Shown here piece by piece: positions 16,291-28,129 of a stretch of DNA of 64,000 bases. Below the pieces are notes generated by a model. It did not search any database. It had not been told where the DNA came from and was given only the letters and a program-made list of their open reading frames with translations. This DNA is from Gemmatimonadota bacterium (GTDB lineage Bacteria > Gemmatimonadota > Gemmatimonadetes > Gemmatimonadales > GWC2-71-9): positions 434,001-498,000 of the forward strand of contig JADJAK010000001.1 in NCBI GenBank assembly GCA_016704275.1, given 5' to 3'. The first letter of the stretch is position 1, and each line of letters starts with the position of its first letter. A program made the translations under genes and the position numbers.

Positions 16291-17780
16291 CAGGCCGCCT
16301 CGGCCTCGGCCTCGGCGATCGGTGCCTCGAGACGCTGCTCTTCGTGGTACTCGAAGTCGGTGTTCACGGCCCAGATGTCGTGGGCAGCGCCCTGCATGTT
16401 CCACACGGCCATCATCGCCGTGAGCATCGAGTGGTCCTGATTGTTGTACTTGTGCATCCCGTTGCGGCCGACCGTGTGCAGGTTGGGGATCGGGTCGATC
16501 CAGTCCCGCACGTTGTCGAGGTGCTCCCGATACTCGGCGTCGTAGATCGGGTACGCCTTCGGCATCCGGATGACCGTGCCATCCCGCACCAGCCCGGCAG
16601 GGGAGAGCCCAAGCTGCTCGAACTCGCGGGTTGCCAGGGCAACCAGCTCGGCGTCGCTGGATTCCCAGAGGCCGTCACCCTGGAAGCAGAAGTATTCCAT
16701 GCCGAGGCAGGTGCGCCCCGGCTCCGGCACCATCGCGGCGCTCCAGTTGTTGAAGTTCTGGATGCGCCCGACCTGCACGCCCGGCGTGTGGATGTAGATC
16801 CAGTTGTCGGGAAAGAGCTTCTCCGTCTCGAGAATCAGCGCCACCACCAGGAAGTCGCGGTACCGAAGCCCTTCGGCGGCTCGGCGCACGGGGGCGGGAA
16901 CCGGCGGCTCCATCGCGCGCACGAGCGATCGGACATCGGTCGTCGAGATGACGTGGTCGGCTGGGAAGTGCCGTTCGCCCTCGGGGGTGTTGACCCGCAC
17001 ACCGGTCACCTTGCCGTGGGCGCAGTCGATCGTGGTGACGAAGTGCTCCATCAGCACGCGGCTTCCCATCTCGCGCAGCCGGTCGCGGCACGCCTCCCAC
17101 ATCTGGCCGGGGCCGAGGCGGGGATAGCGAAATTCGTTGATCAGGCTCTTGATCGCGGTGCTGCGACGCTGCAGCGAGGTGGCGTTGAGGATCGCGCGGG
17201 CGAGCGAGAGGCCCTGAATGCGTTGCGCGGCCCACTCGGCACGGATCTCGGTGCACGGGATGCCCCACACTTTTTCGGTGTAGGTCTTGAAGAAGATCTC
17301 ATAGAGCCGCTTGCCGAAGCGGTTGCTGACCCACTGCTCGAAGTTTTCCTCGACGGGCGAGGGCCAGATGCGCGCGTGCAGGTAGCTCAGCATGATCCGA
17401 ACGGCGTTGATCAGCCCCAGGCCACTGAGCGCATTGAAGGCCTTGAGCGGGTAGTCGAAGTACTTGCCGTCGTAGTGAATGCGCGACATCCGCGGCACGC
17501 TGATGAAGTCGTCGCCGAGGATCTCCTCCCAGAGCGCCTGCACCGGCTCGATCTTGGTGAAGAAGCGATGGCCGCCGATGTCGAAACGAAAGCCGCGATA
17601 CTGAGCGGTTCGGGAGATGCCGCCGACCAGGGTGTCACCTTCCAGCACGGTGACCACATGGCCCGCTTTGGCGAGGAGGTAGGCCGCCGTCAGGCCGGCC
17701 GGACCCGCTCCGATGACGACGACACGGTCGCCCCGACGGATCGGGGTCACAGTACGCATGGTAGGTGCCGCAGCTTCCAT
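16290..17780 (-). CDS. FAD-dependent oxidoreductase, UDP-galactopyranose-mutase-like
   Basis: A 496-residue flavoprotein. The N-terminal VVVIGAGPAGLTAAYLLAKAGH is the FAD-binding GxGxxG fold, with the acidic ribose-binding residue in VLEGD. The next block FRFDIGGHRFFTK is shared with UDP-galactopyranose mutases and protoporphyrinogen-oxidase-like enzymes; the C-terminal GRNGMHKYNNQDHSMLTAM is typical of the group found in O-antigen clusters. It likely rearranges or oxidises a nucleotide sugar, giving an unusual residue for the glycan. It heads an operon with deacetylase and GT2. A consensus -24/-12 promoter (17861-17876) and an upstream inverted repeat (17968-17985) precede it. A second in-frame ATG lies 21 bases downstream of 17780. 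Confidence 0.83.
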   Translation of the reverse strand: MEAAAPTMRTVTPIRRGDRVVVIGAGPAGLTAAYLLAKAGHVVTVLEGDTLVGGISRTAQYRGFRFDIGGHRFFTKIEPVQALWEEILGDDFISVPRMSRIHYDGKYFDYPLKAFNALSGLGLINAVRIMLSYLHARIWPSPVEENFEQWVSNRFGKRLYEIFFKTYTEKVWGIPCTEIRAEWAAQRIQGLSLARAILNATSLQRRSTAIKSLINEFRYPRLGPGQMWEACRDRLREMGSRVLMEHFVTTIDCAHGKVTGVRVNTPEGERHFPADHVISTTDVRSLVRAMEPPVPAPVRRAAEGLRYRDFLVVALILETEKLFPDNWIYIHTPGVQVGRIQNFNNWSAAMVPEPGRTCLGMEYFCFQGDGLWESSDAELVALATREFEQLGLSPAGLVRDGTVIRMPKAYPIYDAEYREHLDNVRDWIDPIPNLHTVGRNGMHKYNNQDHSMLTAMMAVWNMQGAAHDIWAVNTDFEYHEEQRLEAPIAEAEAEAA

Positions 17781-17860
17781 CAGGGGGCCTGTCCTTGTGG
17801 GTCACCACCTTGGCCATGAACAACTCGGCCTTTCAGCCATTGGCGCCATCACACATCTGA

Positions 17861-17876
17861 GCAAGGCGCGTGCCCG
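17861..17876 (-). promoter_or_regulatory. Putative sigma-54 (-24/-12) promoter of flavoprotein operon
   Basis: On the minus strand the site reads CGGGCACGCGCCTTGCTC: GG, ten bases, GC, with GGCACG at -24 and TTGCT at -12. This is the closest match to the consensus in the window. The predicted transcript would start near 17849, leaving a leader of about 70 bases. Confidence 0.6.
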
Positions 17877-17967
17877 GGGCCATAAGCCTCTGGAGCGAGT
17901 GCAGCGGGCAGAGGATCAGCCGAGGGAACTAGGATTGCGGTTCCCACTCGGTTGAACGAGGCTTACA

Positions 17968-17985
17968 TGTGGCGTAGATGCAACA
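17968..17985. promoter_or_regulatory. Inverted repeat TGTGGC-N6-GCAACA, putative enhancer
   Basis: Same half-sites and six-base spacer as the sites at 58599 and 62191. It sits about 95 bases upstream of the -24 element at 17873, a usual distance for a sigma-54 activator. It overlaps the CAACATGTTG palindrome. Confidence 0.55.
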
Positions 17986-18187
17986 TGTTGACGTCGAACT
18001 GTTGCGGCGCGTTCGGGGGAATTTGCGTTATCCCAATCCGCGCGGCCCTGCCTCGATCCCTACTGCCGCCAGTGTCTGTGTCCTTTTGACATGGTCTTTC
18101 AGGGGCTCGCAAGTGTTGCGTCCGGCGCCAACCTCGACTCCGCGTGCGCCGATCAGCTGGGCCCACGGGCAGATCCGCTGGCACCCT

Positions 18188-19819
18188 TTAGTGAGTCGGG
18201 GCAGCTTCCTCGGCCGGAACCCGAGCCACCAACTGTCCCAACGCGGCACACGCATTTCGAGTGGGTCTCTCCCCCGTCGCAATCGGCCGAACCAGCACAG
18301 CACCAACCGGGAACTGCTTCGTCAACTCGACTGTCCCGCACCGCGCGAGCAAGGCGCGTCCGTGTAGATCAGCTTCCCCCGCAAGGAGCCGAGTCAGCAG
18401 GACGTACGTTGCGATGGTGGTCGTCTGCCGTTCAGGGTTTGTGTTCCGTAGGGAGGTCTCGAGAAGCAGGCTTGGGTGCCCGCTGGCGAGGAAGATGTAG
18501 GCCGGTTTGGAGGTCGCGATGACGGCTTCACGTGGCAAGCTGTCGCGAATGAAAACAGCCGCAGCCCTGAATCCGTTGTGTCCCTCCACATCGCATCGAG
18601 GGTTGCCTGCAGGCGAGGAGACGCGGCAGTGCCAGGCCTCCTGGGCCGTTGTGGCGGTGGCAGAGAGCCCGACGCCCGCTAGAAAGAGACCCAAGGCACC
18701 CGCCACCAGGTCAGGACGGCCGATTCGGGCCCGTCTTGCAAACCAATGGACGCCCACAAGTATGAAAATTGTGATGACGGGCACGAGTGGAGTGAGGAAA
18801 CGAGTCTGGTGCCAGGGATAGACCATCAGGATCGCCGCGGAGAATCCGATGTACGCAACCGCTGCTGGCCATTGCTTTCTCAGCGCCCACATCCCGAGTC
18901 CAGCGAAGACCAAAAAGAGGACGCCTGAAATGGCATTATCCACCGGCTGGTGGTTAATGTCGGGAATGCCAAACTGACCCGCTCCGACATTCGCAAGGTG
19001 CGCTTTTGCTTTCTCGACCGCTTCGCTCACGAAGTTGGTTGGATTCTTTGGTGACCCAATGAGGACAAGGTCGATAGCATAGGTCTGCCCTTGGGTGTGG
19101 AGCGCAACCCGACGGGCGTAGCCGAACCACCCCAGTACCACGAGCGTGCTCAGTGCCCCGCCGACCAAGAAGGTTTTCCAGCGGCGACCGAGTGCCAGCG
19201 GCACCAAGACCGCGGGGATCGTCGCGAGTCCGATACTGCGGGTCAGGAATGACAGCACGGCAACTGCCACAGCGAGCGTCGGGTGACCAACGCGCAGCGT
19301 CGACCCATTGGCAAGCGTGAGCCAGAGGGCCAGCATGGAAAGCGTTGCAAAGAGGGTCTCCGGCGCAACTGCCCCGGCGAGGTAATGCAGCGCGGGATTG
19401 ACCAGTACAATCGACCCGGCCAGAACGCCGAGCCATGGCGCCCCAAGCCGGCGGAGAATGTCAGCCGTCAAGTAGGCCAAGAGCAGCAACAACAGGAAAT
19501 TTGCCACCAGCGCCGCGTCGAGATGGCCGCCTGCCAGCGTCTGAGTGAGGAGTAGCCAGGCTGGGAGCCCAGGCGGGTACTTCGCGTGGGGCGGGGGCGT
19601 CGGCCGGAACTCATCGCGATAGTGCCCGGCGGCGAGCGAGTGCGAAAGGGTGAGGTAATCCGCGGAATCGGTCGGGGCGAGACTGGCGCGCCGTCCGATC
19701 CAACCGAGTGTGAGGCCGATGGCAGCAATCAGACAAAGCGAAATGAGCATTCTCCCAGACCAACGCGGCGTTGGCCGGGACAATGTCAGATCCGTCGCTT
19801 CACCTGAGACGCTTTGCAT
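18188..19819 (-). CDS. GT39/ArnT-like polytopic glycosyltransferase
   Basis: A 543-residue membrane protein with about ten to twelve hydrophobic segments. After the first helix (LISLCLIAAIGLTLGWIGR) comes APTDSADYLTLSHSL, equivalent to the acidic catalytic loop of PMT/ArnT-type enzymes that use polyprenyl-phosphate sugars at the periplasmic face. PPGLPAWLLLTQTLAGG, the loop after it, matches the same family. The C-terminal 130 residues are a soluble periplasmic tail. ATG 19819 is chosen because GAAGGA lies six bases before it; an in-frame GTG at 19846 lacks such a site. Neighbours are a flippase and a nucleotide-sugar flavoprotein. Confidence 0.75.
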   Translation of the reverse strand: MQSVSGEATDLTLSRPTPRWSGRMLISLCLIAAIGLTLGWIGRRASLAPTDSADYLTLSHSLAAGHYRDEFRPTPPPHAKYPPGLPAWLLLTQTLAGGHLDAALVANFLLLLLLAYLTADILRRLGAPWLGVLAGSIVLVNPALHYLAGAVAPETLFATLSMLALWLTLANGSTLRVGHPTLAVAVAVLSFLTRSIGLATIPAVLVPLALGRRWKTFLVGGALSTLVVLGWFGYARRVALHTQGQTYAIDLVLIGSPKNPTNFVSEAVEKAKAHLANVGAGQFGIPDINHQPVDNAISGVLFLVFAGLGMWALRKQWPAAVAYIGFSAAILMVYPWHQTRFLTPLVPVITIFILVGVHWFARRARIGRPDLVAGALGLFLAGVGLSATATTAQEAWHCRVSSPAGNPRCDVEGHNGFRAAAVFIRDSLPREAVIATSKPAYIFLASGHPSLLLETSLRNTNPERQTTTIATYVLLTRLLAGEADLHGRALLARCGTVELTKQFPVGAVLVRPIATGERPTRNACAALGQLVARVPAEEAAPTH

Positions 19820-20145
19820 TGCTGGTCCTTCGTGGAATGGAGGCACAAGCTGTCACGAGCGACCCTGTGCCCGGCGCGGTGAGGTGGACGAAGTGGGACG
19901 GCGGCCATGCTGCGTGAAGTAACTGCGAGGAGACCAGGACGACCCTATGCCACTGCCGAATTCGATCGATCGCGACCGGGAGTTGGTCTCCCGACCACAG
20001 CACGATCTGTACCGAGAACAGGGTCCACGGGCAGGGCACTGAGTGCAAAGACACTCGCGGGCGACCACCCCGGCGTCGTGGCGCGGTCGGAGACGGAACC
20101 GTTGCGGTTGCAGTCGCCCCACGATCGGTCGTCCTGGAATGACGG
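19820..20145. other. 326-bp intergenic region
   Basis: No gene is supported here. A weak leftward GG-N10-GC element (20000-20013, reading CGGTACAGATCGTGCT) could serve the GT39-like gene, but its -12 box is imperfect. I see no hairpin or repeat. Confidence 0.4.
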
Positions 20146-21643
20146 TCAGGTCGAGGCGCTGGGGGGGGGCTCCTCCCGGACCTCGACCGTGTCGCGTTGG
20201 GGGCGGAGGAGTCGGAGCCAATTGTTGGCCACCGCCGTGGCGACCAGCCAGCAGAGGAAGCCGCCACCCGACACGAGGACGGTGACCACCGGGCCAAAAT
20301 CGCCGAGCCAGAGGAGGAACGGCATCGGCGCCGCCCAAAGCACTGCGCGCAGGAGCTGGCGCAGGCGCTGCGGCTCCCAGACGACCGCGAAGGGACCGAG
20401 GCTGGCGCGGACACTGATGACATTCACCACCAGCGCGCCCAGCAGCCGGGCGAGCGGTGCCCCGGCGACGCCGACCAGCCAAGGGAGGACAGCCATCGAC
20501 GCGGCGGTCACCATCTGGCCGCGCTGGGCCGTGGCGGCCACGAACTCAAGGCGGCGAAATGCGATGAACCCTTCGCTCAGCATCGCGTTGACGGCGTTCA
20601 CCGGCAACGCAAAGAGCGCGACCGCCAGGGCGATGCCGCCCGGTTCATAGGCCCGGCCGAAGACCACCGTCACGGCGGCCGTCGACCCCATCATGGCCAT
20701 GATGCTCCCCCACCAGCAGGGCCGTCAGGAGCGGGTGCATGATGCGAGCGACCACCTCGCCGATCCGGGTGGCGTCGCCGCGCAGCCGCATCAGTGTCGG
20801 GAGCGCCGCCGTGGTGACATTGTCGATCACTAAGCCAAGGCGCTCAGCCAGTGACATGCTGGCCGCGAAGATGCCGGCAATCTTTTCGCCGAAGAGCCAC
20901 CCGATCAAGGGAGTCTCGATCCGATTGATTGCCTGCCCGGTCAGCGACACCTTGAAGAAGCCGAAGGAGCGCGCGGTGAGCACGCGCCACTGCTTCGGCC
21001 GCCAGCGCAACCGGATCGGGCCGTAGAATTCCCGCGCACGGTGCGACAGCATCATCACCTTGATGAACGGACCGACCAGATAGGACGCGGCCAGCATCTC
21101 GCCCGTCGGGCGCAGGGCCACCGCGACGACCGAGGCGATCGTGAGCAGCGCCCCGCTCCAGAACGTGGCCGCGCTAGTGGCTCGCGCCTGGTCGCGGGCC
21201 ATCAACCCGTCGGTGAACACTCCGACCATCGCGGTCGGGACGATCCCCAGGGAGCTGACGAGCAGCACCGGCGGCAGCCTGGAACCGGTCGACAGTGCGG
21301 CGATCGTCGCCGCCATGACCCATGCCATGACCGTGGCGACGGCGGCGGTGATCAGCCGCACCGACATCAGGTCGTGGAGTCCGCGGCGTGCCCCGGGTCC
21401 GCTCCGGGCCAGATTGCGGACCGCGAGTGAACGGAGTCCGAGGTCGGTGATGGTGACGGTGAGGCCGGTGAGCGCGAGGGCAATGCTGAATTGACCGAAA
21501 CCGGCCGGTCCCACCCGTCTGGTGATGTATCCGGTGCTGAAGAGGGCCACGATGTTCAACAGGACGGGGACCACGCCGAGCCAGCTGGCGTTTTTCCAGA
21601 TCATCCCGACGTCGGCGCTATCCTGCTGTCGCGCTTGGCTCAC
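20146..21643 (-). CDS. Wzx-like polysaccharide flippase, interrupted by a frameshift
   Basis: A MATE/MOP-superfamily flippase of about 498 residues, expected to move lipid-linked repeat units across the inner membrane. The first part (from GTG 21643) reads NASWLGVVPVLLNIVALFS, then TRRVGPAGFGQFSIALALTGL, the usual RxGxxxFGxF signature after the first helix. The reading frame breaks at a run of five C on the plus strand (20707-20711); one base fewer restores LLVGSIMAMMGS and the remaining helices to the stop at 20146. The protein is otherwise full length, so a base-calling error is more likely than decay. The upstream codons before MIWKNASW could also be unused. Confidence 0.75.
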
Positions 21644-21934
21644 ACCACCCGCCCTGAGTGGCAGTGGAGCTGGGTCCGACGGCCTGCGAGGCGCCCAACG
21701 GAAGGCAGCATGGTACTCCCTGAGGGTGGTGATGGCCGGCGCAGGGGCCAACGACTGGGGCCTGACTCAGCCCCGCCGGGGGACGATATCATTGTTTAGG
21801 AAATCGGCCATCCTGCTTGTGATCCTCGACCATCAGGTCAATGCCGGGTTGCTAAAGCCACCAACGCGTCTCCGCCTGGGGGCGCAACTGCTCGTCGCGT
21901 CGTCTCGGCGGCTCGAGTCTGCGCGGCGCGCCTC
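21644..21934. other. Divergent intergenic region, 291 bp
   Basis: Lies between the flippase (leftward) and the GT2 (rightward). I see no gene. A rightward GG-N10-GC match (TGGGGGCGCAACTGCT, about 21876) has a good -12 but poor -24 box and is not called. Confidence 0.4.
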
Positions 21935-22911
21935 GTGAGCCACTTGCCCCGGGTGTCCGTGGTGATCGCGGCCTACAACGCTGCGGCATTCATTGACGAA
22001 GCCTTGGCCGGCGTTGTTGCGCAGACGCGTCCGGCACATGAGGTCATCGTGGTGGACGACGGGTCGACCGACGACACCGGCGCGCGGGTGCGAGCGTGGG
22101 AAGGTCGGACGGGCACCACGCGGTTGATCCTGCTCGACGGCCCCAACCGCGGCCTGAGCGTCAGCCGGAATCGCGGCATTCTCAAGGCGTCTGGCGAAGC
22201 TCGTGGCCTTGCTCGATGGCGATGACTGCTTCCTGCCGCGGCACCTCGAGCTGCTCGTGCCGGCATTCGAGCGGGCGCCGGATGGTGCTCGCGTTCGGCG
22301 ACATGATGCGGTTCGACCACGGCGGCGAGGATCGTGGCAGCGTGCTCGGCGCGCTCCGTGAGAGATCGCCCCCATCTCCACCCACTCGGTGATGGCGGGT
22401 TGTTCGTGGCGGCCCGGCGCTCCGCCGGTTCTATCTCCTGCGTTCAGCAATCGTACCAAGTGCGTGCCTCGTCTCCCGCGAGGCGATGGCGGTCTCCGGC
22501 CTCTTTGACAAGACGCTCGCCTATGGTGAGGATGTCGACTTCCTGTGGCGGTTGCTGGGAGTTGGACGCGCTGCATGGCTGAACCAGATGGTCGGGCGCA
22601 AGCGTGTCCACGGAGGAAACGCTTCGGGCCCGGCGCGCGCCGAGTGGTCGGAGCGTCAGTTGTTGCGCACGGTGGCGCAGTTGCTCCGTTTCGGGTCGGA
22701 TCATGCGCCGGAGGAGGTTGCGGCGCTCAAGCGTCAGTTGGGCCTCACCCTGTGGGAAACGGGATGGCTCGCCTCTGGTCAGGGGTGGCGAGCGTATCAC
22801 CAGTGGCGAAAGGAAGTGCGGCAGTGGACGGGAAGGCGTGCACCTGTTCAGGCGCGACACCTACTCCGTGTGCTGCGCTCGCACCTGCGTCGCTCGCTGA
22901 CGGGGGGCTGA
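21935..22911 (+). pseudogene. Glycosyltransferase family 2, broken by several frameshifts
   Basis: The pieces together give a complete GT2 of about 325 residues: VSVVIAAYNAAAFIDEALAG and VVDDGSTDDTGARV in frame one; LVALLDGDDCFLPRHLELL with the DxD after a shift at an AA pair (22197-22198); MVLAFGDMMRFDHGGED after another near 22280; and FYLLRSAIVPSACLVSREAM, then GLFDKTLAYGEDVDFLWRLL with the catalytic ED, after two more between 22355 and 22420. The order and spacing match an intact enzyme, so at least four single-base changes separate this sequence from a working gene. It is divergent from the flippase. Neighbouring frameshifts in tyrS suggest sequencing error rather than gene death. Confidence 0.7.
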
Positions 22912-22923
22912 CGAAGCAGGCCC

Positions 22924-24630
<1,707 letters not shown>

Positions 24631-24632
24631 GG

Positions 24633-25902
24633 TCACCCCTCCAATCGCATTGCCGCCCAGCTGCGCTTCCCCTTGCGGAGGAAAATCACGCCGCCTGCCA
24701 GTGCATCGGCGTCGGTGACGACGCGGGTGTGATCGGTGACCACACCGTTGATCGAAAAGCCACCGGCTTCGAGTCCTCGTCGTGCCTCGCCCTTCGACGC
24801 GGCCAGTCCGCATCCCACCAGGGCGTCTGCCACCGGCACGCCTGCCGCGAGCGTCGCGTGCGTCACGGTCGTCCCGGGGACCGCACTGGCCACCATCGCC
24901 AGCGTCTCGGCATCGGCCGACGCAAGGTCGCCGCCGCCAAAGAGGATCGCGGCCGCCGCCGTCACCCGGGCGACACTCTCACTGCCATGGATCCTCGCCG
25001 TCACGTCGTCGGCGAGTCGGCGCTGCGCCACCCGTTTACCCGGCTCCGACAGCTGGTGCGCCGCTGAGCTCGGCGATCTCGTCGAGTGGCAGGAAGGTGA
25101 AGAACCGCAGCAATCGCTCGACGTCGGCGTCCTCGACCTGCAGCCAGAACTGATGGAAGGCGTACGGGGAGGTCTTTGCCGGGTCGAGCCAGACATTGCC
25201 CGCCTCGCTCTTCCCGAACTTGGCCCCGCTGGCGGTGGTCAGCAGCGGCAACGTCAACCCGTGCAGCTTCTGACCGTCGCGCCGTCCCCCCAGCTCGATC
25301 CCTGCCGTGATGTTGCCCCACTGGTCGCTGCCACCGAGTTGGAGCTCACACCCTTCGGTGCGCGCCAGGTGGGCGAAATCGTAGGCCTGCACCAGCATGT
25401 AAGTGAACTCGGTGAACGAGATCCCGCTCTCCATCCGGCTCTTCACGCTGTCCTTCTGCAGCATGTAGCTGACGGTGAAGTGCTTGCCGGCGTCGCGCAG
25501 GAACTCGAGCAGACCGAGGGGCCGAAGCCAGTCGGCGTTGTTGCGCATCCGAGCGTCGGTCGGGCCGTCGCCGAAGGCAAGGAACTGCGCCAGTTGCGTC
25601 CGAATCGCCGCGGCGTTGCTCGCCGTCTGCTCTTCACTGAGCATCGGCCGTTCGGCCCGCTTCCCGGAGGGGTCCCCGACCAGTCCCGTGCCGCCGCCGA
25701 CCAGCACGACCGGGCGCCCGCCGAGCCGCTGCAGCCAGGCCAGGGCCATCACCGGGACCAGGTTGCCGACGTGCAGGGAGTCGGCGGTCGGATCGAAGCC
25801 GACGTAGCCGGCTATCGGACCCTGCGCGAGGCGATGGGCGAGGTCCGGCGTGGCGTCGTGCACCATGCCGCGGGCGGTGAGGGTCGTGAGGATGTCGGAC
25901 AT
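24633..25902 (-). CDS. tyrS: Tyrosyl-tRNA synthetase, interrupted by a frameshift
   Basis: Class I aminoacyl-tRNA synthetase joining tyrosine to tRNA-Tyr. From ATG 25902: GYVGFDPTADSLHVGNLVPV includes the HIGH-type motif (HVGN, about residue 44); QLGGSDQWGNITAG is the tyrosine-binding segment; KFGKSEAG (about 227) is the KMSKS equivalent. Near 25060 the frame breaks; a one-base change restores AAHQLSEPGKRVAQRRLADDV and the C-terminal S4 RNA-binding domain (LAASKGEARRGLEAGGFSINGV) to the stop at 24633. This enzyme is normally essential, so the break probably reflects a sequence error unless a second synthetase exists. It is divergent from PBP1A. Confidence 0.88.
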
Positions 25903-25990
25903 GGGCGCAAAATGGACCATTGCGTTGTGGGGGTCAAACCACGTCGTCCCGGAGATGCGGCCACCCTCCGACCCGGATACCTTCCACACC

Positions 25991-28129
25991 ATGGCCAAAT
26001 CTCCCGGACCCGTCCGCCGCTGGTGGCGACAGGCCTCGCTCAAGCGCCGCCTGCTGGCCATCGTCCTGGTCGGCGCCGTCTTCGGGATGGCCGCGCTGGT
26101 CGGTGCCTGGACCCGCGCCTGCGCCAACGACGCCTGCCCCGACATCAACACCCTCGAAGCGTACGACGCCGACCAGACCTCCAAGGTCTACGCCGCCGAC
26201 GGCCGGCTGATCACGGAGCTCGGCACCCAGCGCCGCACGGTGGTCTCGCTCAAGCAGATGGCGCCGATCATTCCCGAGGCGTTCCTGGCCGTCGAGGACA
26301 AGCGCTTCTACCAGCACCACGGCATCGACTGGCTGCGCTTCTTCGGGGCCCTGAAGACCAACATCCTCCACGCCAAGGTGGCCGCGGGCTTCTCGACCAT
26401 CACCATGCAGCTGGTCGGCAATCTCTGGCCGGAGGACGTCGATCGACGTCAGCGGCGCGGTGTGGCCGGCGTGGTGCGGAAGATCCGCGAGGCGAAGCTC
26501 GCCCTCGCGATCGAGTCGCGCTACTCGAAGGAGAAGATCCTCGAGCTGTACCTCAACCAGATCAATCTCGGGTCGCGCTCGGCCGGCGTGCAGGCCGCCT
26601 CGCAACGCTACTTCGGCAAGTCGGCGTCGGAGCTGAACGTGGCCGAGGCCGCCATGCTGGCCGCCTTGCCCAAGGCCCCGGATGGCTACAATCCGCGCAA
26701 GTATCCGAAGGCGGCGGTGGGGCGGCGCAATACCATCATCCAGCTGCTGCAGGACGAGGGGAAGCTCTCCGCCGAAGAGGCGGAGAGCTGGAAGTCGTAT
26801 CCGCTCGCCCTTTCGGCGCGCCCCGACAATTCGATCTTTGCCGAGTACTTCGTCGACTACGTCCGGCAGCAGCTGCTCGCGAAGTTCGGTGAGGAGATCT
26901 ACACGCGCGGATACGAGATCTACACGACGCTCGATCTGAACGCGCAGATGGCCGCCGAGCAGGCGCTCGAGACCCAGATGCAGCGGATCGAGGCCGAGCA
27001 GTTCGGCAAGTTCCCGCACAAGAGCTACCGCGAGTTCCATGACGCCCGTGCCGCCGACGCGCCGGAGCTCCGCAGCACGCCGTACCTGCAGGGCGGCGCG
27101 CTGGTGCTCGAGGCGCAGACCGGCAACATCCTGGCGATGGTCGGCGGCCGCGATTTCAATGACTCCAAGTTCAACCGGATGGTGCAGGCGGAACGGCAGC
27201 CAGGCTCGACCTTCAAGCCGATCGTCTACGCCGCGGCGCTCGAGGCCGGACTGACGCTCGAGGACAGCGAGCTCGATGCGCCGATCTCCGTGCCCATTCC
27301 GGACCAGCCGAACTGGGAGCCGAAGAACTACGACGGCAAGTTCAGCAACACCAACATGACGCTGCGCCAGGCGATCTGGCAGTCGACCAACAGCATCGCG
27401 GTGAAGGTCGGGCTGAAGGTCGGCGTGAATGCCATCTATGACGAGGCCCGCCGGTTCGGCATCACCGGCCGCGTGGCGCGCGTGCCGGCCATGGTGCTCG
27501 GCTCGGCCGACGTGCGCCCCATCGAGATGATCTCCGCGTACACCACCTTTGCCAATCTTGGCGACCGCGTCACGCCGATCGCGATCCTCCGCGTGGAGGA
27601 CAAGCGCGGCAAGATTCTCTACCAGGAAAAGACCAAGCGGACCACCGTGCTCGACGAGGGCACGGCCTTCACCCTCGCCACCGCCCTGCGCGGTGTCGTG
27701 ACCAACGGCACCGCGAACGCCTCGGTGTATCGCGCCGGATTCACGATCCCCTCGGGTGGCAAGACGGGCACCACGAACGACTATCGTGACGTCTGGTACA
27801 TCGGCTTCACCAAGGATCTGGTGGCTGGTGTCTGGATGGGCTTCGACTCGCCGCAGTGGATCATGCCAGGTGCGCAGGGCGGCAAGCTCGCCGCGCCGGC
27901 GTGGACGCAGATGATGCTGGAGATCTATCAGCGCCGGAAGGCGCCGGGCGATTGGACTGCACCCGAGGTGCGCACGGTGACGATGGAGATCGACAAGACC
28001 AACGGACTCCGCGCCACGCCGTTCTGTCCGGACGACGTGCGCGAGGTGCGCACCTATCCGCAGGGCCAGGAACCGAAGGAGTTCTGTCCGCTTCATTCGC
28101 CATTCCGGCCGGGCGGCGGCGAGCACTGA
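25991..28129 (+). CDS. Penicillin-binding protein 1A, bifunctional
   Basis: A 712-residue class A PBP that polymerises and cross-links peptidoglycan in the periplasm. A short cytoplasmic tail and one membrane helix (LLAIVLVGAVFGMAALVGAW) are followed by a GT51 glycosyltransferase domain with the catalytic EDKRFYQHHGID (about residue 102) and KILELYLNQI. The transpeptidase has PGSTFKP (SxxK serine about 406), STNS (SxN) and SGGKTGTT (KTG, about 587). The C-terminus ends in a short cysteine-containing tail (PFCPDDVREV, FCPLHSPF). ATG 25991 immediately precedes the tail. Its stop overlaps the start of the amidohydrolase gene (TGATG), so the two are coupled. Confidence 0.92.
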   Translation: MAKSPGPVRRWWRQASLKRRLLAIVLVGAVFGMAALVGAWTRACANDACPDINTLEAYDADQTSKVYAADGRLITELGTQRRTVVSLKQMAPIIPEAFLAVEDKRFYQHHGIDWLRFFGALKTNILHAKVAAGFSTITMQLVGNLWPEDVDRRQRRGVAGVVRKIREAKLALAIESRYSKEKILELYLNQINLGSRSAGVQAASQRYFGKSASELNVAEAAMLAALPKAPDGYNPRKYPKAAVGRRNTIIQLLQDEGKLSAEEAESWKSYPLALSARPDNSIFAEYFVDYVRQQLLAKFGEEIYTRGYEIYTTLDLNAQMAAEQALETQMQRIEAEQFGKFPHKSYREFHDARAADAPELRSTPYLQGGALVLEAQTGNILAMVGGRDFNDSKFNRMVQAERQPGSTFKPIVYAAALEAGLTLEDSELDAPISVPIPDQPNWEPKNYDGKFSNTNMTLRQAIWQSTNSIAVKVGLKVGVNAIYDEARRFGITGRVARVPAMVLGSADVRPIEMISAYTTFANLGDRVTPIAILRVEDKRGKILYQEKTKRTTVLDEGTAFTLATALRGVVTNGTANASVYRAGFTIPSGGKTGTTNDYRDVWYIGFTKDLVAGVWMGFDSPQWIMPGAQGGKLAAPAWTQMMLEIYQRRKAPGDWTAPEVRTVTMEIDKTNGLRATPFCPDDVREVRTYPQGQEPKEFCPLHSPFRPGGGEH

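Larger units (their letters stand above)
17781..18187. other. 407-bp intergenic regulatory region
   Basis: No convincing ORF. It holds a sigma-54-type promoter directed leftwards (17861-17876), the TGTGGC-N6-GCAACA repeat (17968-17985), a perfect CAACATGTTG palindrome (17981-17990) and a further TGTTGC half-site near 17998-18004. Confidence 0.6.

Noticed and set aside
17781..18187. Possible tRNA (GGTTCCCACTCGGTTGAACGA near 17939)
   Set aside because: It looks like a T-arm fragment, but no acceptor, D or anticodon stem can be drawn around it.
21876..21891. Rightward GG-N10-GC element before the broken GT2
   Set aside because: The -24 box (TGGGGG) is poor. GG-N10-GC alone is frequent by chance in DNA this rich in GC, so only sites with a TTGC box in intergenic DNA were called.
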